Source of the DNA: Cadophora sp. MPI-SDFR-AT-0126
Taxonomy: Eukaryota > Ascomycota > Leotiomycetes > Helotiales > Ploettnerulaceae
DNA: 64,000 nucleotides
Direction of reading: 5' to 3'
Assembly (NCBI GenBank): GCA_020747065.1
Contig: JAGMVK010000025.1
Span: forward strand, 310,001-374,000
Below the pieces are notes generated by a model. It worked only from the letters and a program-made list of their open reading frames with translations, ran no database searches and was not told the DNA's origin. The position numbers were made by a program, and so were the translations under genes. The first letter of the stretch is position 1; each line of letters begins with the position of its first letter. This document shows positions 1-13,012 of this stretch, one piece after another.

Positions 1-460
1 ATTGTCAGACTGCATCGCTCCATTCTGACAGGCTTGAGAACTTTAATGCCGTCGCTCTAAAACTTTATGGACCAATGAGTGTTTCAATAGTTGAGTAATC
101 TAAGGTTTCAATCAGTAAAACTTAGGATTTTCTCATCTTTATTATTTGAAGCTGTCAAAGTCGTGGGAGTGCTTCATGATATTGAGGGGTCACAGCTCGC
201 TACGAAGTACCGAGGCGGGGTCGTGCTCGTGGGCCGTGCCAGTGGAAACGACGTTTCAACTTCTGGTCGCATAAATTCAGCCTCTCCATCACTCCTCTTT
301 CAACAACGATATCACATCGTACCCGCCTCCAAAAACTGGAACGGGACATACAATTCTAGCTGTTCTTCGTGTTTTATCCGCCTTCGACCTTGTAATTCAC
401 AGTCACAGCCAGCTCTCGCGGCATAAAATCAACCGCCATTCGGCGGCAGATAACTTCGCC
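1..460 (+). promoter_or_regulatory. Upstream region of the Mso1-like gene
   Basis: No convincing coding sequence is seen here. The stretch ends just before the ATG at 461 and presumably holds the promoter and 5-prime leader of that gene. A 111-codon open frame at 91-426 shows no recognisable domain and was not accepted as a gene. Confidence 0.4.
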
Positions 461-1273
461 ATGACATCCTACTTCTCCTCCCTCCTCACTACCACCACCT
501 CGAGAGTCGCATCCATCAGGCAGAACCTACTGCCCACAGAGAACGATGGAGATACAGAAGACGATACTCACCTCTGCCGCGTCCTCAGAGCCTACTACAC
601 CGAGAAAGGACGATCATTCCCCGCCTGGCTACCTCCAGATCCAAAAGCACCTCCTCCAGTCGTCGTCCAACCTGTCTACGCACAGTCATCAGTCGGATCG
701 CGATATGGCGGTTTACAGAATCAACCTGGTGGAGCATCTGGTGGAGGATTAGCCAGTTTGTGGGACAAGCAGCCGCAGCAGCAAATCCAACCACAAGAAC
801 AACAGAGTCTCAGACAAGGACGAGGACAAGGAAGGTTGGCAGCAAGTGGACGGAACCCATTCGCAAGTCAGAACTCTGCCCAGGCACAGCAAGTTGTTCA
901 GTCTCAGCCACTACCGAGTCGAAAGGAAGGAAGCTATCAGCAAACGATGTTTGGCAGGAACGACGCTACCCCTCCTGGCAGCTCTGGGGGTTCTGCACCG
1001 ATGTCTTCTAGGCAGAGACTCGCTGCACAGTTCAACAACAAGCCAGGGCCCCAACGTGCGAACTCCTACGAATCGAGTGGATCTGCGGCGCCTCTCACAT
1101 CTGCGAACTCACCTTGGTCGAACAGTGGTGGTGCGGGGTATGACGCTGGTGGATACGATGCTGGAGGATACGATGCTGCACCGAGAAATACAGGTCGTCA
1201 AGGATTGCCCGGTGGACCTGCGGCTGGCAGACGTGGACCTGGACTTCCTAGTGGACCAAGAGGACCCCGGTAG
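461..1273 (+). CDS. MSO1: Mso1-like Sec1-binding protein of exocytosis
   Basis: Intronless gene for a 270-residue protein. The first 70 residues carry the conserved N-terminal block of fungal Mso1 proteins: a start rich in Ser, Thr and aromatic residues (SYFSSLL), then DGDTEDDTHL, then RVLRAYYTEKG and a proline-rich WLPPDPKAPPP stretch. In yeast Mso1 this region binds the SM protein Sec1 and helps exocytic SNARE assembly at the plasma membrane. The rest is low complexity, rich in Gln, Gly and Ser, with a short YDAGG repeat near residues 225-240 and a Gly/Pro/Arg tail. The ATG at 461 is the first one in frame and starts the conserved block, so I am confident in it. The function is known from the family; activity here is inferred. 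Other frames over this gene are open by chance. Confidence 0.85.
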   Translation: MTSYFSSLLTTTTSRVASIRQNLLPTENDGDTEDDTHLCRVLRAYYTEKGRSFPAWLPPDPKAPPPVVVQPVYAQSSVGSRYGGLQNQPGGASGGGLASLWDKQPQQQIQPQEQQSLRQGRGQGRLAASGRNPFASQNSAQAQQVVQSQPLPSRKEGSYQQTMFGRNDATPPGSSGGSAPMSSRQRLAAQFNNKPGPQRANSYESSGSAAPLTSANSPWSNSGGAGYDAGGYDAGGYDAAPRNTGRQGLPGGPAAGRRGPGLPSGPRGPR

Positions 1274-4200
1274 AAGATTGTTGGTTGGGATGCGTTTGGT
1301 TATGGGACTTGTTGCATTGCATGGAGTTGAGGAGCATGCACGACTTTTCGTTATTCGACTTGGAATTTTCTTCGGCAAGAAGGGCCGATTTCTGCAGTGG
1401 CAGCGAATGAATGTCTTGGTTTCCCTTCAACGTCCTCCGCAGTTTTGGTGACATGAGCGGTGGTTTTCTCTGCAGGACGTGATCTTCCAGCACAAGTGGG
1501 TCATGCACGCCGAAGCAGCATATTCTGCTGGATACAAGTCCAAGTACCAGATGCATCGTGCTACAACACTCGGGATTGGTTTATGTTTAGTAGGAGACTG
1601 GCAGTTGGCTTCTGCAGCAGCGCTGTAGAATGAGCTTGGAATACTATGGCCGTGACAATAGCTTGGGAATCGGTTCATTTCACCTCCGCTATCATAGCAA
1701 GTGCTGTGCTTGCTGTCCCTCCATACGTTACGTAACTGGTTTTAATTTGCACAGATCCTATCCTCTATCAGATTCCGATATCACACCTGCAAGCCCTAGC
1801 GATGGCAGCCGAAAACGTCCCGTCTTGATCGTCCTACAGGCATTTCATGCAGGATATTGTAGCTGTCTACCAGGTCATCTTGCACCTTATTCGCCATTTC
1901 TATCACATCGCTGTTATATTGCAGCTATGGCTATGGGTTGACCCCCACATTTGTTGGCAATGGACAAGTCACCAATTTATGTCAAGCAGCAAGAGTGGCT
2001 TGTTTTCTTTGAATTGTCAACCTCTTATCCTCTGATGTCTTTCCGTTGGCCACGTGCCAAACCTTTCATGCGGGGTCTAGGAGCAGTCAGCACTTTATTC
2101 TCTCTGCATCCATACAAATTGCAGATATTTTGAATGCCGACAAGATCCTTTCACGTAACGCAACTTTCGAACAGTGATCGAACTCAACCAGGTCAAAGCG
2201 TGGCTGGTCCTGGAAGTCAATCGGTCCTCTATCTGCATCGCCGCTTGCAAGTAACGGGTCTACCCGTCGGGTCATTGCCTGCGGCATACTCGTACGTTTA
2301 AACAGAACATGTAGAGGTTGTTGTATTTCCTTGGCCTGTCATTTGCTCAAACAGCATCCAGTCTGCTTGCGGACGTGGTGGATGAACGACAAAAGAGGGG
2401 CCGGGAATAACCAGGTAAGACATAAGCCCCGCGATAGCCGAGAGCGAGAATCTTGGTCCATTCGTACTGGAGCGGAGGAATTGAAGCTGCAAAGGCATGG
2501 AAAAATCCAATTGTAGTCGACAGATTCCGCCAACAAGCAGAGAGGAGTCGAAGGATCATATTCGAGGCTGGGAAACGGCAAGAGTTCTGTATTCGGTTAG
2601 GTTTGCCGAGCTGCCAATGGCCACCATGGGAGGCAGATGTGCACGTCGACTGCTATGTCGTCGATCTCCATTCTGCAGCATGCTTGCTTTGTGAGACTTT
2701 TCTCTTTTGATTGGGGCTTACTTGAACTGCGAGTCTGCACGAAATATCATGACGACTGTGACAATAGTCCCGAGGCGTTGGAAGCAGTAGTATTGCATTT
2801 GCCAAACTGCTCACCGAGTAAGGCAGAAGCAGTCTTTTCTTAGAAGGAAATGAACATCAATGTTGGGCCATCGAGCAGTCTAATTTAGTCTTTTCGGCTC
2901 CAGCAGTACTGTATCATGTCAATTGGTCCTCTTGCTAGGTTCAGCTCCTTGACTCCAACATGCCTAGGAAGGGCAACAACCGTAATAACTCACCCATATG
3001 CAGGGAATGTCACGAAATAGCTTTTGGACCGCTGCTAGTCCTTGGGCTTGAATCTGGATACTGGGAGAGGAGAGCCCACTCGCCGATAATCCAATGACAC
3101 TGCTTTGAGAGAACATCTGACTTCTGAGGGGTAAATCACCTGTCTGCCCCTCGACCTGACAACTCAATGGAATCGACTAAATTTTCTGGGAGTATGGCAC
3201 TGCAGTTTTGCAGCGAAATAGTTTGGGTTGGGCTACTGCCTATGTTTCGATTGGTAATACCCAAGGGAGAAACGGACCTTCACCACCGCAACTCGCGCAA
3301 TACGGGAAGCTTCTTCGGGAAGAAGCATCCTCCCTTCCTCCCATACATCCGGGTTCGCAGAACTTCTCAATGGCTTGATAGTTTAATCCAAGCAATCTGA
3401 TGCCCCAACAAATGCATAATTCCCGATTTGGTTCACGTAACACGGACTTCTCAGCTAGTCTCTCGGATTCACACGTCAGCAGCCACCATCGTGACAGGAT
3501 AGCTGTTCCGGGTCTCATGATGATCGTGATCATGACGATGATTGACCGAGTCGTGGCAAGAACTCTGCATTCTCTACCGAATCATAGATCTGACGCTGCC
3601 AACTACCATTCCTCGTCCGCTGACACGTATACTGTGTCACATATGAACATGAGCTAGGGCTCTGAGAAGCTGGTGGCTTCGGTCGACGAGAACGGCCCGC
3701 AGCGGGAGGAAGGAACTCAAAACTAAATTGGGCTGCAAGAACATTCGGACACTTTCCAGGATCCAGTGAACAGGCCCAGATGAATAGTTATCTGATATCA
3801 AGTCCTCGGTTGTCACAAGGAAAGACCTCCAGTCACTGATTAAGCCCTTGCGCTGCCACGATCCCTCGGCTGTTCTTGGCAAAAGCAAAACAAGGCGGCT
3901 TTTGTCGCTTTGCGAGTAATTTTCCGTCTTAATAATATTCCGAAGTTCCAACTCGGGTTCGGATATACTTCAAGAAGTCATTTGACTCTCTTTCACGAGT
4001 CGCTCTCTCCAATCATCTCGCTAGAATTGACTATCGTCACGGCCACAGTCGCAAGCAATGTATATGATACGGTACGGTACAATCGGGCTGCTGCTGGTCA
4101 ATGCACAAGAAACTCTGACCAACGCGCGTGTCCCCCTCATCCCGTGGTGGGGGGGGCGACGACCCTCATCTGTTGATACCTATCCTATCGCACCCTGGCG

Positions 4201-5050
4201 CTTAAAGATACAGTGGTATCAGGCATCTAAGACAACCGAGGGCGGGTAGCACCGAGGCCATGGAACAGCAAATAGCGACACCTTACTAGTTTTACGATAC
4301 CTTACTAGCACTGCAGCTCAATCCAAACCTAACTTCCTCCCCCAATGAAAAATACCCCTCGCTTTGACAGATCTGGACTTACACAAATATGGCTACCCTT
4401 ACGACATCTGGCTACTGGTAGTGAAGGAAGCTTTGCTTTGCTTTTTGCGTCTCCTCATCAACGCAACATCCCACTTATGCAGGTACTCGTACTCGAGCCT
4501 AGCTATGTCCGTCTGCCGTTGAGTCCCGCTTCCTCTACCTAGGTGGTATTAGAGTGTTTCGTTTCCTGTCTCTTCCTCTGCTCCGCAGTTGTCTGCACTG
4601 CATCTGCATCAACTCGACTTCCTTCGTTACACAAAACTCTCGTCCCGGCGTTGTGTGCTGCCAGCTCTGTAGAGACCCTACCCCGGCTGGCACAACAGCA
4701 CAGCACAGCACAATACACTCATATCTCCTTACAATCAGATAGACATACGATCGATGGATCGAGGGACTGACTGATAGAGCAGTCAAAAAGCCATGTAAAT
4801 CCCACGCTGCAGAGTATTGTTCCTTGCTTGCGAGCTCTCTTAACCCCGCCTTGCTATTGCTCCTCCTGCGCTCCTCTCCCACACACTTCCCGATCCTCCA
4901 GATCCGGGATTTGACAGAACAGAAACATACACTGCAAGACAACCGGGACATCTCTTATCTCAATCTTTCAATTATTAGGATAAGATCTTTTCCATCATCG
5001 ATCGACCAACCAGCCATCCAGACATCGAGCCCGCCAAAAACACCAGCTCC
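1274..5050. other. 3.8 kb region without a recognisable gene
   Basis: Only short frames of about 60-140 codons occur, on both strands and overlapping one another. None shows a domain, signal peptide or convincing exon chain. The last few hundred bases before 5051 are pyrimidine-rich and probably contain the promoter and leader of the alpha/beta hydrolase. A long untranslated or non-coding transcript cannot be excluded from sequence alone. Confidence 0.4.
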
Positions 5051-6794
5051 ATGATTCTCAACTCAAAGTACCCGTCGCTCGCGTCGACGTTCTCCAATCC
5101 TCACTCTTGTTTTCCTCGTCGAGAAGCCGAGCGAAAAGCGGTAAAGATGGGAATGGAGATGGAAATCGACGTGGATATTGCGACGCTGCAAGTACCCTTA
5201 CCCGTGGATATCAGTGTTGGTCTCGCAGCACCGCCAACAGCAAACCTCTTCGTCCCGCCTCTGCCGATCTCGAAGACTTGTGTTTACAAGACTGTTGAGG
5301 GAAAGCTTGATATTGCGGTTGATGTGTATTTGCCGGCTTCCACTTCATCTCGTTCAAGCAAAATTAAGTCTGGAAATGGAGACGGGCAAAGCAAGATCAA
5401 AGGAAGTGGGAAGGGGCATGGGAAGGGAGACCTCCATCCCATCATGCTCTTCGTCCATGGCGGCGCCTGGCTCGGCTCCAACCGCTCTGACTACTGCCGG
5501 CCTCTCTTCCATCAGTTCCTGGAGCTCGGTTTTGTCGTTACGTCTATGGATTATAGACTTAGACCTGAGACTAGTTTAGAGGGGCAGCTGGAGGATGTGA
5601 GGGATGTGGAAGGATGGCTGAGAGGTGAGGGTGGGCTTGGAGAGGTGTTGAGAGAGATAGGAACGAGCGGGAGTCAGCATGGGAAGGGCATTCAGGTTGA
5701 TACGGAGAAGATCGTTGTTGTGGGTGCATCGGCGGGGGCGCATTTAGCCTTGTTGACTGTAAGTCTTTCCCATTCTGTTGATTTTAACCCCTCATCTCCC
5801 TGCCTTCTATCAACTCCCAAGTCCAAATTCCCACTCCAAATTACAATCTAATATTATAATATTACAAAGAACCAGCAAAGACTAACGTCTATTACAGCCC
5901 ACACTCTGGACCAAACCTCCCAGCGCCATCCTCTCCATGTATGGACCAACAACGATCCACTCTCTGCAATATCAGCAGAAAGGACGGTTTACCAAACGTT
6001 GTAGTCTCCCTTGCACGGCGGAGACGCTGGCTGCTGCTACAAATTACGGACAACCGCCGACGGAGAAGAAGATCAGTCAGGTTAGTTCGATGGAGGTTCT
6101 TTTTTTACGTTTGTTTTCACGACTTTGTCTAGTTGCTCTTTCTGGAAGACAAGTGCTTCCTGACGTGTATTCGCAGCCCTATCGCAAATGCTCACATTTC
6201 CCTTCTTGGTATTTGATAATGACAAATCAAACAGACAGGCCAGGACAACTACAGACCCCGGAATATCATGGCACGACATCTCTTCGAAAACGGGATCATG
6301 GCCGAGTTCCTGATCAAGGGCTTGGTCAGGGGAAAGGATGGCGAGCTATACTTTCCTCAACCAGGGAGCGTGAGTAAGGATGAGATTGATAAGATCAGTG
6401 AGTGTGACCCTTTCCTCTACGTCCAACCTCACCTGATTTCCATCTCCCGAAACCTTATTCGAAGTCCTCAACACCAATCATACCTCTTTTGTCTACCACC
6501 TTCACTGAACCATTCCCCACAGGCCCACTCCATCTCCTCACTACCCGGCAGTACCCGTACCCCCCAGTCTACCAAGTCATGGGCACCTCAGACGACGTCT
6601 TCGACCCCTTGCACGTGCACGACTTCCACGACGCACTCACAGCCCAAGGTATCCCCGCACACAAAGTTCTCGTGCCGAATGTGCTGCATGCGTTTGATAT
6701 CCTTGCGGAGATTGGGGGAGAGGTGCATAGAGAGATTGTGGGGCCAGCTGTTCGGTGGGTTGCGCGCTGGGTTGGGGAAGTTGGAGAGGAGTAG
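5051..6794 (+). CDS. Alpha/beta hydrolase (esterase/lipase-like)
   Basis: Four exons (5051-5758, 5898-6080, 6235-6397, 6523-6794) join in phase to give about 441 residues. The oxyanion motif HGGAW lies near residue 137. The nucleophile elbow GASAGAHLA (GxSxG, Ser nucleophile) closes exon 1. A GTSDDVFDP segment (candidate acid Asp) and VLHAFD (candidate His) lie in exon 4. This is the catalytic order of the alpha/beta hydrolase-3 type esterases, enzymes that cleave carboxylic esters. A Gly/Lys/Ser-rich insert near residues 98-130 looks like a loop. No signal peptide is visible, so a cytosolic enzyme is likely. A start at the downstream ATG 5148 (MGMEMEID) is also possible. The substrate cannot be told from sequence. 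Confidence 0.75.
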
Positions 6795-7605
6795 TTGTTG
6801 GAGAGAGGGAGGGGAGAAGGGGGAAGAGGGATGTGATGCCTCGACTTGACTTCCTACTGCATTCGCTCCTGTTGTTTTGATTTTCCCGAGAACCGATCGG
6901 TCCGAGCGAGCGGGTGTGGCGAGATATTCCTAGCTGAGGGATGGGTAGCGCAGCTATCGATCAATCATTCATGATCCCCGTATGGAAATACAAAAGGTAA
7001 GATATACGTTCCGCCGATTGGAAAGACGCATGCTTTCTCTGAGATAGTGTGTGCATGTTTCCCTGGCAAATTTTTTTTTCTCTTTTTTCCTTTGTTGGGT
7101 TTCAGTTCTTTTTTAGCGCCAATGATATTTGGCGTTTCGATTCTTGTCACTCTCTTGAGAGGCGGGATAGGTGTTCTTGGGGGCGGGCGGTGGTGTTCTG
7201 AAGAGGGGGAGTTTGAAAAGAAAAGTTAGATTAAATAGAGGCGGCTTGGTGTATTGGATGGAGTAGTCACTGTTTAGACGGCTATGCGAGGCGTTTGTGT
7301 TCTTGCTTGGTTCCAGCCTAGCTTTGGAATCATCGCTGGCTATGAGAGATGACTGATATGATGGATCTGGATATGAATCTTATGATTTTGTTCTGCTTCT
7401 TGATTTGCATTCTGGCGTGTGTGGGGCGGTGTTTTGGTGGTGTTGAGAGTCGGTCAATATGGGAGATTTGGCTAATGGTTGACGTATGGAGTGGATGTTT
7501 GAAAGTCTTTTGGAGATAGCGTGGCGCTGTTTGGTGTTTATGAGTGATAGGTTTTCAAATTTAGCATGGGAAATTTGAAATTTAGATTCCCCGTGAATCG
7601 GAACA

Positions 7606-10600
7606 CTATAAGGTGCTCGTTAGGAAGTCTCGGTCCTGGCTGTCCTGGACGAGGTCATAGAACAGCCCCTTGGCCTTAAATAACTCGGCTGGCGAGCCAA
7701 TTTCGGCGACCTTACAGTCATTCATGACCATGACTTGATCAAACGGTGCGATAGTCCTCAGGCGATGGGCAACGACGATCAGTGTTCCATTGAACACTTT
7801 CCTTATCGTGTTCTGAATGAACAGATCTGTCTTGTCGTCAACGGCGGAGGTTGCTTCATCTAGGATGATGATCTTTGGATTTTTGATAAATACTCGTGCT
7901 AGACATAGTAACTGTCGCTGACCTTGTGACATATTTGCTCCCCCAGCCGAAATCGAAGAATCGAGACTGTAGAATCCTGCCTTCTTGTCACCAGCTTCGG
8001 AGGCGAGTTTGACGGCTCGGAGAGCATCCTCAAGTTTGTCATCGGACACTTGCTTGAAATAATCGAGGTTGGACCGGACCGTCCCGGAGAACAACACAGG
8101 GTCTTGTGGGATGAAGGCGATTCTAGACCTTAAAGTCTGAAGCTTGATCGTTGCGATATCAACGCCATCGATGAATATTGAGCCGGATTGTGGCTCAAGG
8201 AGACGAAGTAACGACAAAGCTAGGGAGGATTTTCCAGCACCGGTTCGGCCCGCTATCCCAAGCCTCTTCCCGCCACCAACGGTGAATGAAACGTCTCTCA
8301 AGACAAGGGGAAGATTGTTTGCATATGCTACGTTTAGACTTTCAACTCGGACCTCGCCTTCTGATGGCCAATCATCTGATACCTCGGCTCCTCCTTGGTC
8401 TTCAGTCTTGTTCTCAGAATAGCGGATAATCGTATCTGCTGAGTCCATACAGGTTTCAAGGATGCCGAAATTATTGACGGCCGAGAAAATGGCCTTGGAG
8501 AAGCCCAAAGAGAATGATATCGAGAATCCTAGCAGCGATGGATCGATGATAGATTCAGAAAACAGCAAGATGATGCCCGTGCCAGTACTGAACAAAATGC
8601 CAACAAATGACATTTGAAGTCCTAGCCAGCGGTTGAAGATCCAAAAGTGTCGGCGCGCTGTTGAAAGTCTGTCGATGTTGCGGTGCATCTGTTCAATGGA
8701 TGCATCCACCACACCGAAAGCCCTGATTGTTGACAGTCCAACTGAAGAAGAGGAGGACTGCTCTAGAATATCGGCAGTAGGTATGGCATCAGCACGCCTC
8801 ACTAATGAGCGGGCTTTGATGTAACGACGGCTGGCTTGTGCACACCAGCAGAGGAGAAGCACGGTAAGTATAGCGGTATACGCTGAGGAGTATAATCTTC
8901 AAAGAATCAGTCAACACAGTCACCTCAACAAACAGGGAGACACATACCCAACTCCAATAACAACGCAGAGACTGACCATAGAGTTGGCGAAGTCAGATAT
9001 GTGTGTGAGAATTGCTTCATCTACTTGTTTAATATCGATTGTGACTGCTCTGAGCATCTCCCCCAAAGGAGTAGTGTCGAGCCACAGGAGCGGCATTCGG
9101 AGGATCTTGGACGTAACCTGACGGAACAAAGTCTCAGAGGCACGTATTGAACCCGAGAAGGCGTGCAGAGAGAACAGTACCTCTGAACCGATAGCAAACA
9201 TAGAAACTAAAATATAAAGATGAAAGAAGTAATGCTGCGGTTGTGTGTCGTCTCTAGATTCTGCTGTAAGTACGGCAGTACCTTGTGCCGAGGTGGGCTT
9301 TTCGGAACGGGCTGAGTTGATGTTACCCAAGAGCCAGGCCGTAAGTGCAGCTAGCAGTTGATGTGTGACCAGGCCAAGAACATATATGAGCGTGAATACA
9401 ATGCCACCTGCAGCGACGAAGTAGCCCTTGTATACCTTCAGGTCCGTCCGGGAATTACCCTTCTCGACATTCTTCGACATTGGGGTTGTGCGATGAATTA
9501 CTTTGGTGGAATTCTCCCTCTCTGGCTCAAGATCCCCGGAGATTATAGTCTCGTTACTAATTTCAGGTTCCAAAGAATCCAGAGCCGAGTCTATGGAATC
9601 CGTAGGGCCGTGATAGCTGATAGTATTGTCCTTAATATGGACCACATACTTTGCCTTTGGAAGGCACAATGACACTTGATGCGTTGCCAAGATCCGCGTC
9701 CTACCCTTGCCAAGTTCTCCAGTGAGGGCGTTCAGAATCGCCTTACAAACATGGGCGTCGAGGGACGAGAATATGTCATCCAGAACCATTGTTGAAGCCC
9801 TGGAGTAGAGTGCTCTACCAAGCGCAAGCCGAGCTCGTTGCCCTCCGCTGAGCTTGACGCCACGAAGACCAATCTGAGTCTCGTCTCCTTTAGACAGAAC
9901 CGAAAGATCACGTCCGAGTGCACATGCTTCAAGAACTTTGTTATATCTCTCGCTGTCAAAAAGGCTACCGAAAAGAATATTCTCTTTGATTGAAGTGCTC
10001 TGGAGCCAGGGGCTCTGGGAGACAAAGGCGACAGGATGGTTTTCGGCGACCGAAGGAGCTTTAATACGGCCATCAATGAGATCAACTTCTCCAAGTATAG
10101 CAGAGAGCAACAGGCTCTTGCCCGATCCTGTCCGCCCAGAAATAATGCTGAACTCTCCAATGGGGAAATTGAGATTCACACCGTACAAAGAGAACCTCTG
10201 AGACGACGAGAAAGTTCGTTTCTCGAGTGTCGGTAAGTCTTTGACAACATCAGAAGGCCAGGCAAAGGAGGCCTCATGGAATGAAACAGTTCCAGACGGG
10301 CTTGAGCTGAGAACTTGCTCCTGTTCTGGTCCTCTCAAGAACTCATCCATGCGACCGGCATTTGTTTTAGCCTTGAAATAATCCATAAATACCACAGGCA
10401 CGAACCCCAAAGATCCCTGAAGGTGAGGCAATACCTCGATCAATGGGAAGATAATTGAAGGAGTAATGGCGCCCTTGATGTGTGAATACGTGTAGATGCA
10501 AGAAGCAGCAACAGTGAATGGAGCTGTAACACTCCAAACTGATTTTGCAATGCTCGCTACAAATGTGCGGCGCAGAACCTGAATCTCTTCTCTTCGAAAC

Positions 10601-12054
10601 TTGTCGATATAATCCTCCCACTGCGACTCTGTAGCCGAAAACTTGATTTGGGGGAGGGAATTCAATGCTTCCTTGGCAGCATTTGTTTTTCGGTCGCGTG
10701 CTGCCACAACTCTCCGCTGCAAAATCTGCTGCTCTCTGATTAAGTACGTGTGTATCGGTATGCACGTTGCAGTTACAACTAAGCCAGTGAGTGTACTTTG
10801 CCACCCGAGGAGGTTGAAGAGGAATGTCATGGCGAAAAGAAACCTGGCGAAAGAGGCCGGGATTATATAATTCACAGCCGTGAATTTGCTGAAAGATAGA
10901 GTGTCCGAAGAGATGAGACTGAGAACCCCCGGTTTGTCAGGAACGCCCTTAGAGCCTTCCTTATGGCATTTGGAGTCTTTCCTCCTGAGCGTCTTCTGAA
11001 AGATTGACATGATCAACTGTGCTCGGACGGGAATGCCCATCTCAGACCACTGTATCCATATCAAATGATAGTTGATAATGGTGTGGCAAACAGAGAACGC
11101 CCCAAGACCAAATAGCCATCTGTGTGTATCATGTGTATGGCCATTACCACTCTCCAGGGTTTTCAGCATTCGCATGATACAATACGGTGATCCAAAAGTA
11201 ACTGCTGACCGGGCGAACATGAGCATCCATTGTTTTGCAAACCCAAAGAATCGTTCATTCAGGATCCGAGTCCATAGTGAAACCCGAGGATCTTCCAAGA
11301 CAAGCAGTTGCTGGCTTCTCGACCTCGTTGAAAAGTCCAGAACTGGGAATTCGTCAAGTTTTGTGTCGGGCTTGCCCGCTATTATCAGTGCGTCGACGCA
11401 CCATTGCATTGTGTATCGATAAAATGCTGAAGAGCTTCTCTCAGCATCCACTAGTCTCCCTTCTGGCGTGAAGAGATGTGGCCGACGAGGTAGAAGGATT
11501 TGAACGATGGCCACGAGAACTGCAACGTATAATTGTACGGATACTGGTGACGAAGAGAATCCCACTCTGCCGTTGGGGGCTGTAATAAGCAATTTGCAAC
11601 AAACTATGACGAGGGACATGAGGGAGCCCCTTAGTCCAGCAATATACGTATCAACCGGGTCACGATACCAGTGGATGGCCAGACTATGCATGGAGAGCAT
11701 TGGCTACATTGATTGGGTTTTAGTTCGTACATGCCTTATCAGAAGAGAAAGTCTAGGCGAACTTACCCAGAGCGCTGTACTCCATACCAGTATACTCTCT
11801 CTTTGCAAAGCGAAAGGCATTGAAAAAGCCTCTACGCTGTATTCTCCATTGACGAGAGCAACTCCGAATCCTATGCACGACAATATAGTCGTGATCCATA
11901 GAAGCGTGGCACGACGGGTGTCATATTCAGCCTGTGAGAGCTTAGAAGCAGTTCCATCCTGGTCGGAATACATGTCCGTCGGCTTGTTGTAGCTAGTCGC
12001 AATGGGCTTGCACAATGTCGGGCGTATAGCCAGTAGATTGCAAGTATTTGGCAC
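7606..12054 (-). CDS. ABC transporter, C subfamily (MRP type)
   Basis: Three exons (12054-11767, 11703-8948, 8896-7606) read in phase for about 1444 residues, the size of a full MRP-type pump. Layout: N-terminal hydrophobic region, first membrane domain, first nucleotide-binding domain with Walker A GRTGSGKS, signature LSGGQRARLALGRAL and Walker B MVLDDIFSSLD; then a second membrane domain and second nucleotide-binding domain with GRTGAGKSS, signature MSQGQRQLLCLAR and Walker B IIILDEATSAVDD, followed by a VVAHRL His switch. Site 1 has Asp where Glu usually follows Walker B Asp, as is common in the degenerate site of ABCC proteins; site 2 keeps DE. Such pumps export conjugates and toxic compounds from the cytosol. 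The 5-prime end is uncertain: an overlapping frame up to about 12212 encodes further hydrophobic residues that may be an upstream exon. Confidence 0.88.
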
Positions 12055-12285
12055 TTGGAGCTAGGAAAATAAATAGCAAGTAGAAACACATAAACATGTA
12101 GAACCGCGACGGCACGGTCCGCGCGGGATAAGGAGACATCGCTGAGCTGCACGGCATATGTATGAACATACGGATTAGGCAGGTAGTAGATACGGAGCCC
12201 CTGTCCCTTCAAGAGCGGCCATTCTCAAATTCCGCTGTGAAGCTCGAGTATTTTCAAGCTTGTACAGGATTGTAAACAGATTGAC

Positions 12286-12888
12286 ATGAAGCTTGTATAT
12301 GTAGGGTCCGATGCTTCGCGACCCCAGGCTGCTGACATTCTCTTATCGACCAGTAGAATGAATCGTCGTTGTCATAGTTGTATGATTTTAATGTTGCCCG
12401 TCGGGCTAGTTGTCTCCATTTTAATTTGTAAGCAAGACGCGCAATTCGAGCTCCGGATTCTTTGCGAGACCATTGAGAAGTCAAGCTCCTGCCGCGCCAA
12501 AGCAATACTATTTCATTGGAAACTTCTCACCGATGAGCTCTCACTTGGCGATGGGTTACCGAATCGAACGAATTCGATTTTCACTCTTCACCGTGAGCTT
12601 GCCCAGAGTCGCACCTCTGCATCTATATTGACTGTCTATGATCACCCTGGGTACGGCGTTATGTATATCGATTTACTTTTGCGTCTGAGCTGCTCACTCT
12701 GTAGTCTGGTAACCGAAATTGACTGTCCAGTGTCTTACATCTATGTGAATGCCAAGTTCCCCGAAGGGCTACAGCTCGCTTATTTATTCACTTGGGCTCT
12801 TGCAACTGATCAGGCTCTAGTGAATGAAACCACATATCTTCTTGGGTATTGTGAAGTCTCCTACCAGGATATGCAGGTAAAGCTATAA
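12286..12888 (+). CDS. Hypothetical protein, doubtful
   Basis: An uninterrupted 200-codon frame starting with ATG lies between the ABC transporter start and the DUF952 gene. The product has one hydrophobic stretch near residues 36-50 and several Cys residues. I recognise no domain. It lies where the promoter of the divergently read ABC gene should be, so it may be chance. Kept only because of its length and ATG start. Confidence 0.15.
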   Translation: MKLVYVGSDASRPQAADILLSTSRMNRRCHSCMILMLPVGLVVSILICKQDAQFELRILCETIEKSSSCRAKAILFHWKLLTDELSLGDGLPNRTNSIFTLHRELAQSRTSASILTVYDHPGYGVMYIDLLLRLSCSLCSLVTEIDCPVSYIYVNAKFPEGLQLAYLFTWALATDQALVNETTYLLGYCEVSYQDMQVKL

Positions 12889-13012
12889 GCAGGAAATTAT
12901 TTGTTGACAAAGAATATCCTCCAATGGCTGCTCTAGCTCACACGTGACTCGCGTTGGGCACGAAAACCTTTTCAGTGCTCTTGAACGTCTTCCTCCATCA
13001 AACATAGCCAAA

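Noticed and set aside
846..1451. 201-codon plus-strand frame overlapping MSO1
   Set aside because: It lies in another frame of the Mso1-like gene, without any recognised motif, and crosses that gene's stop.
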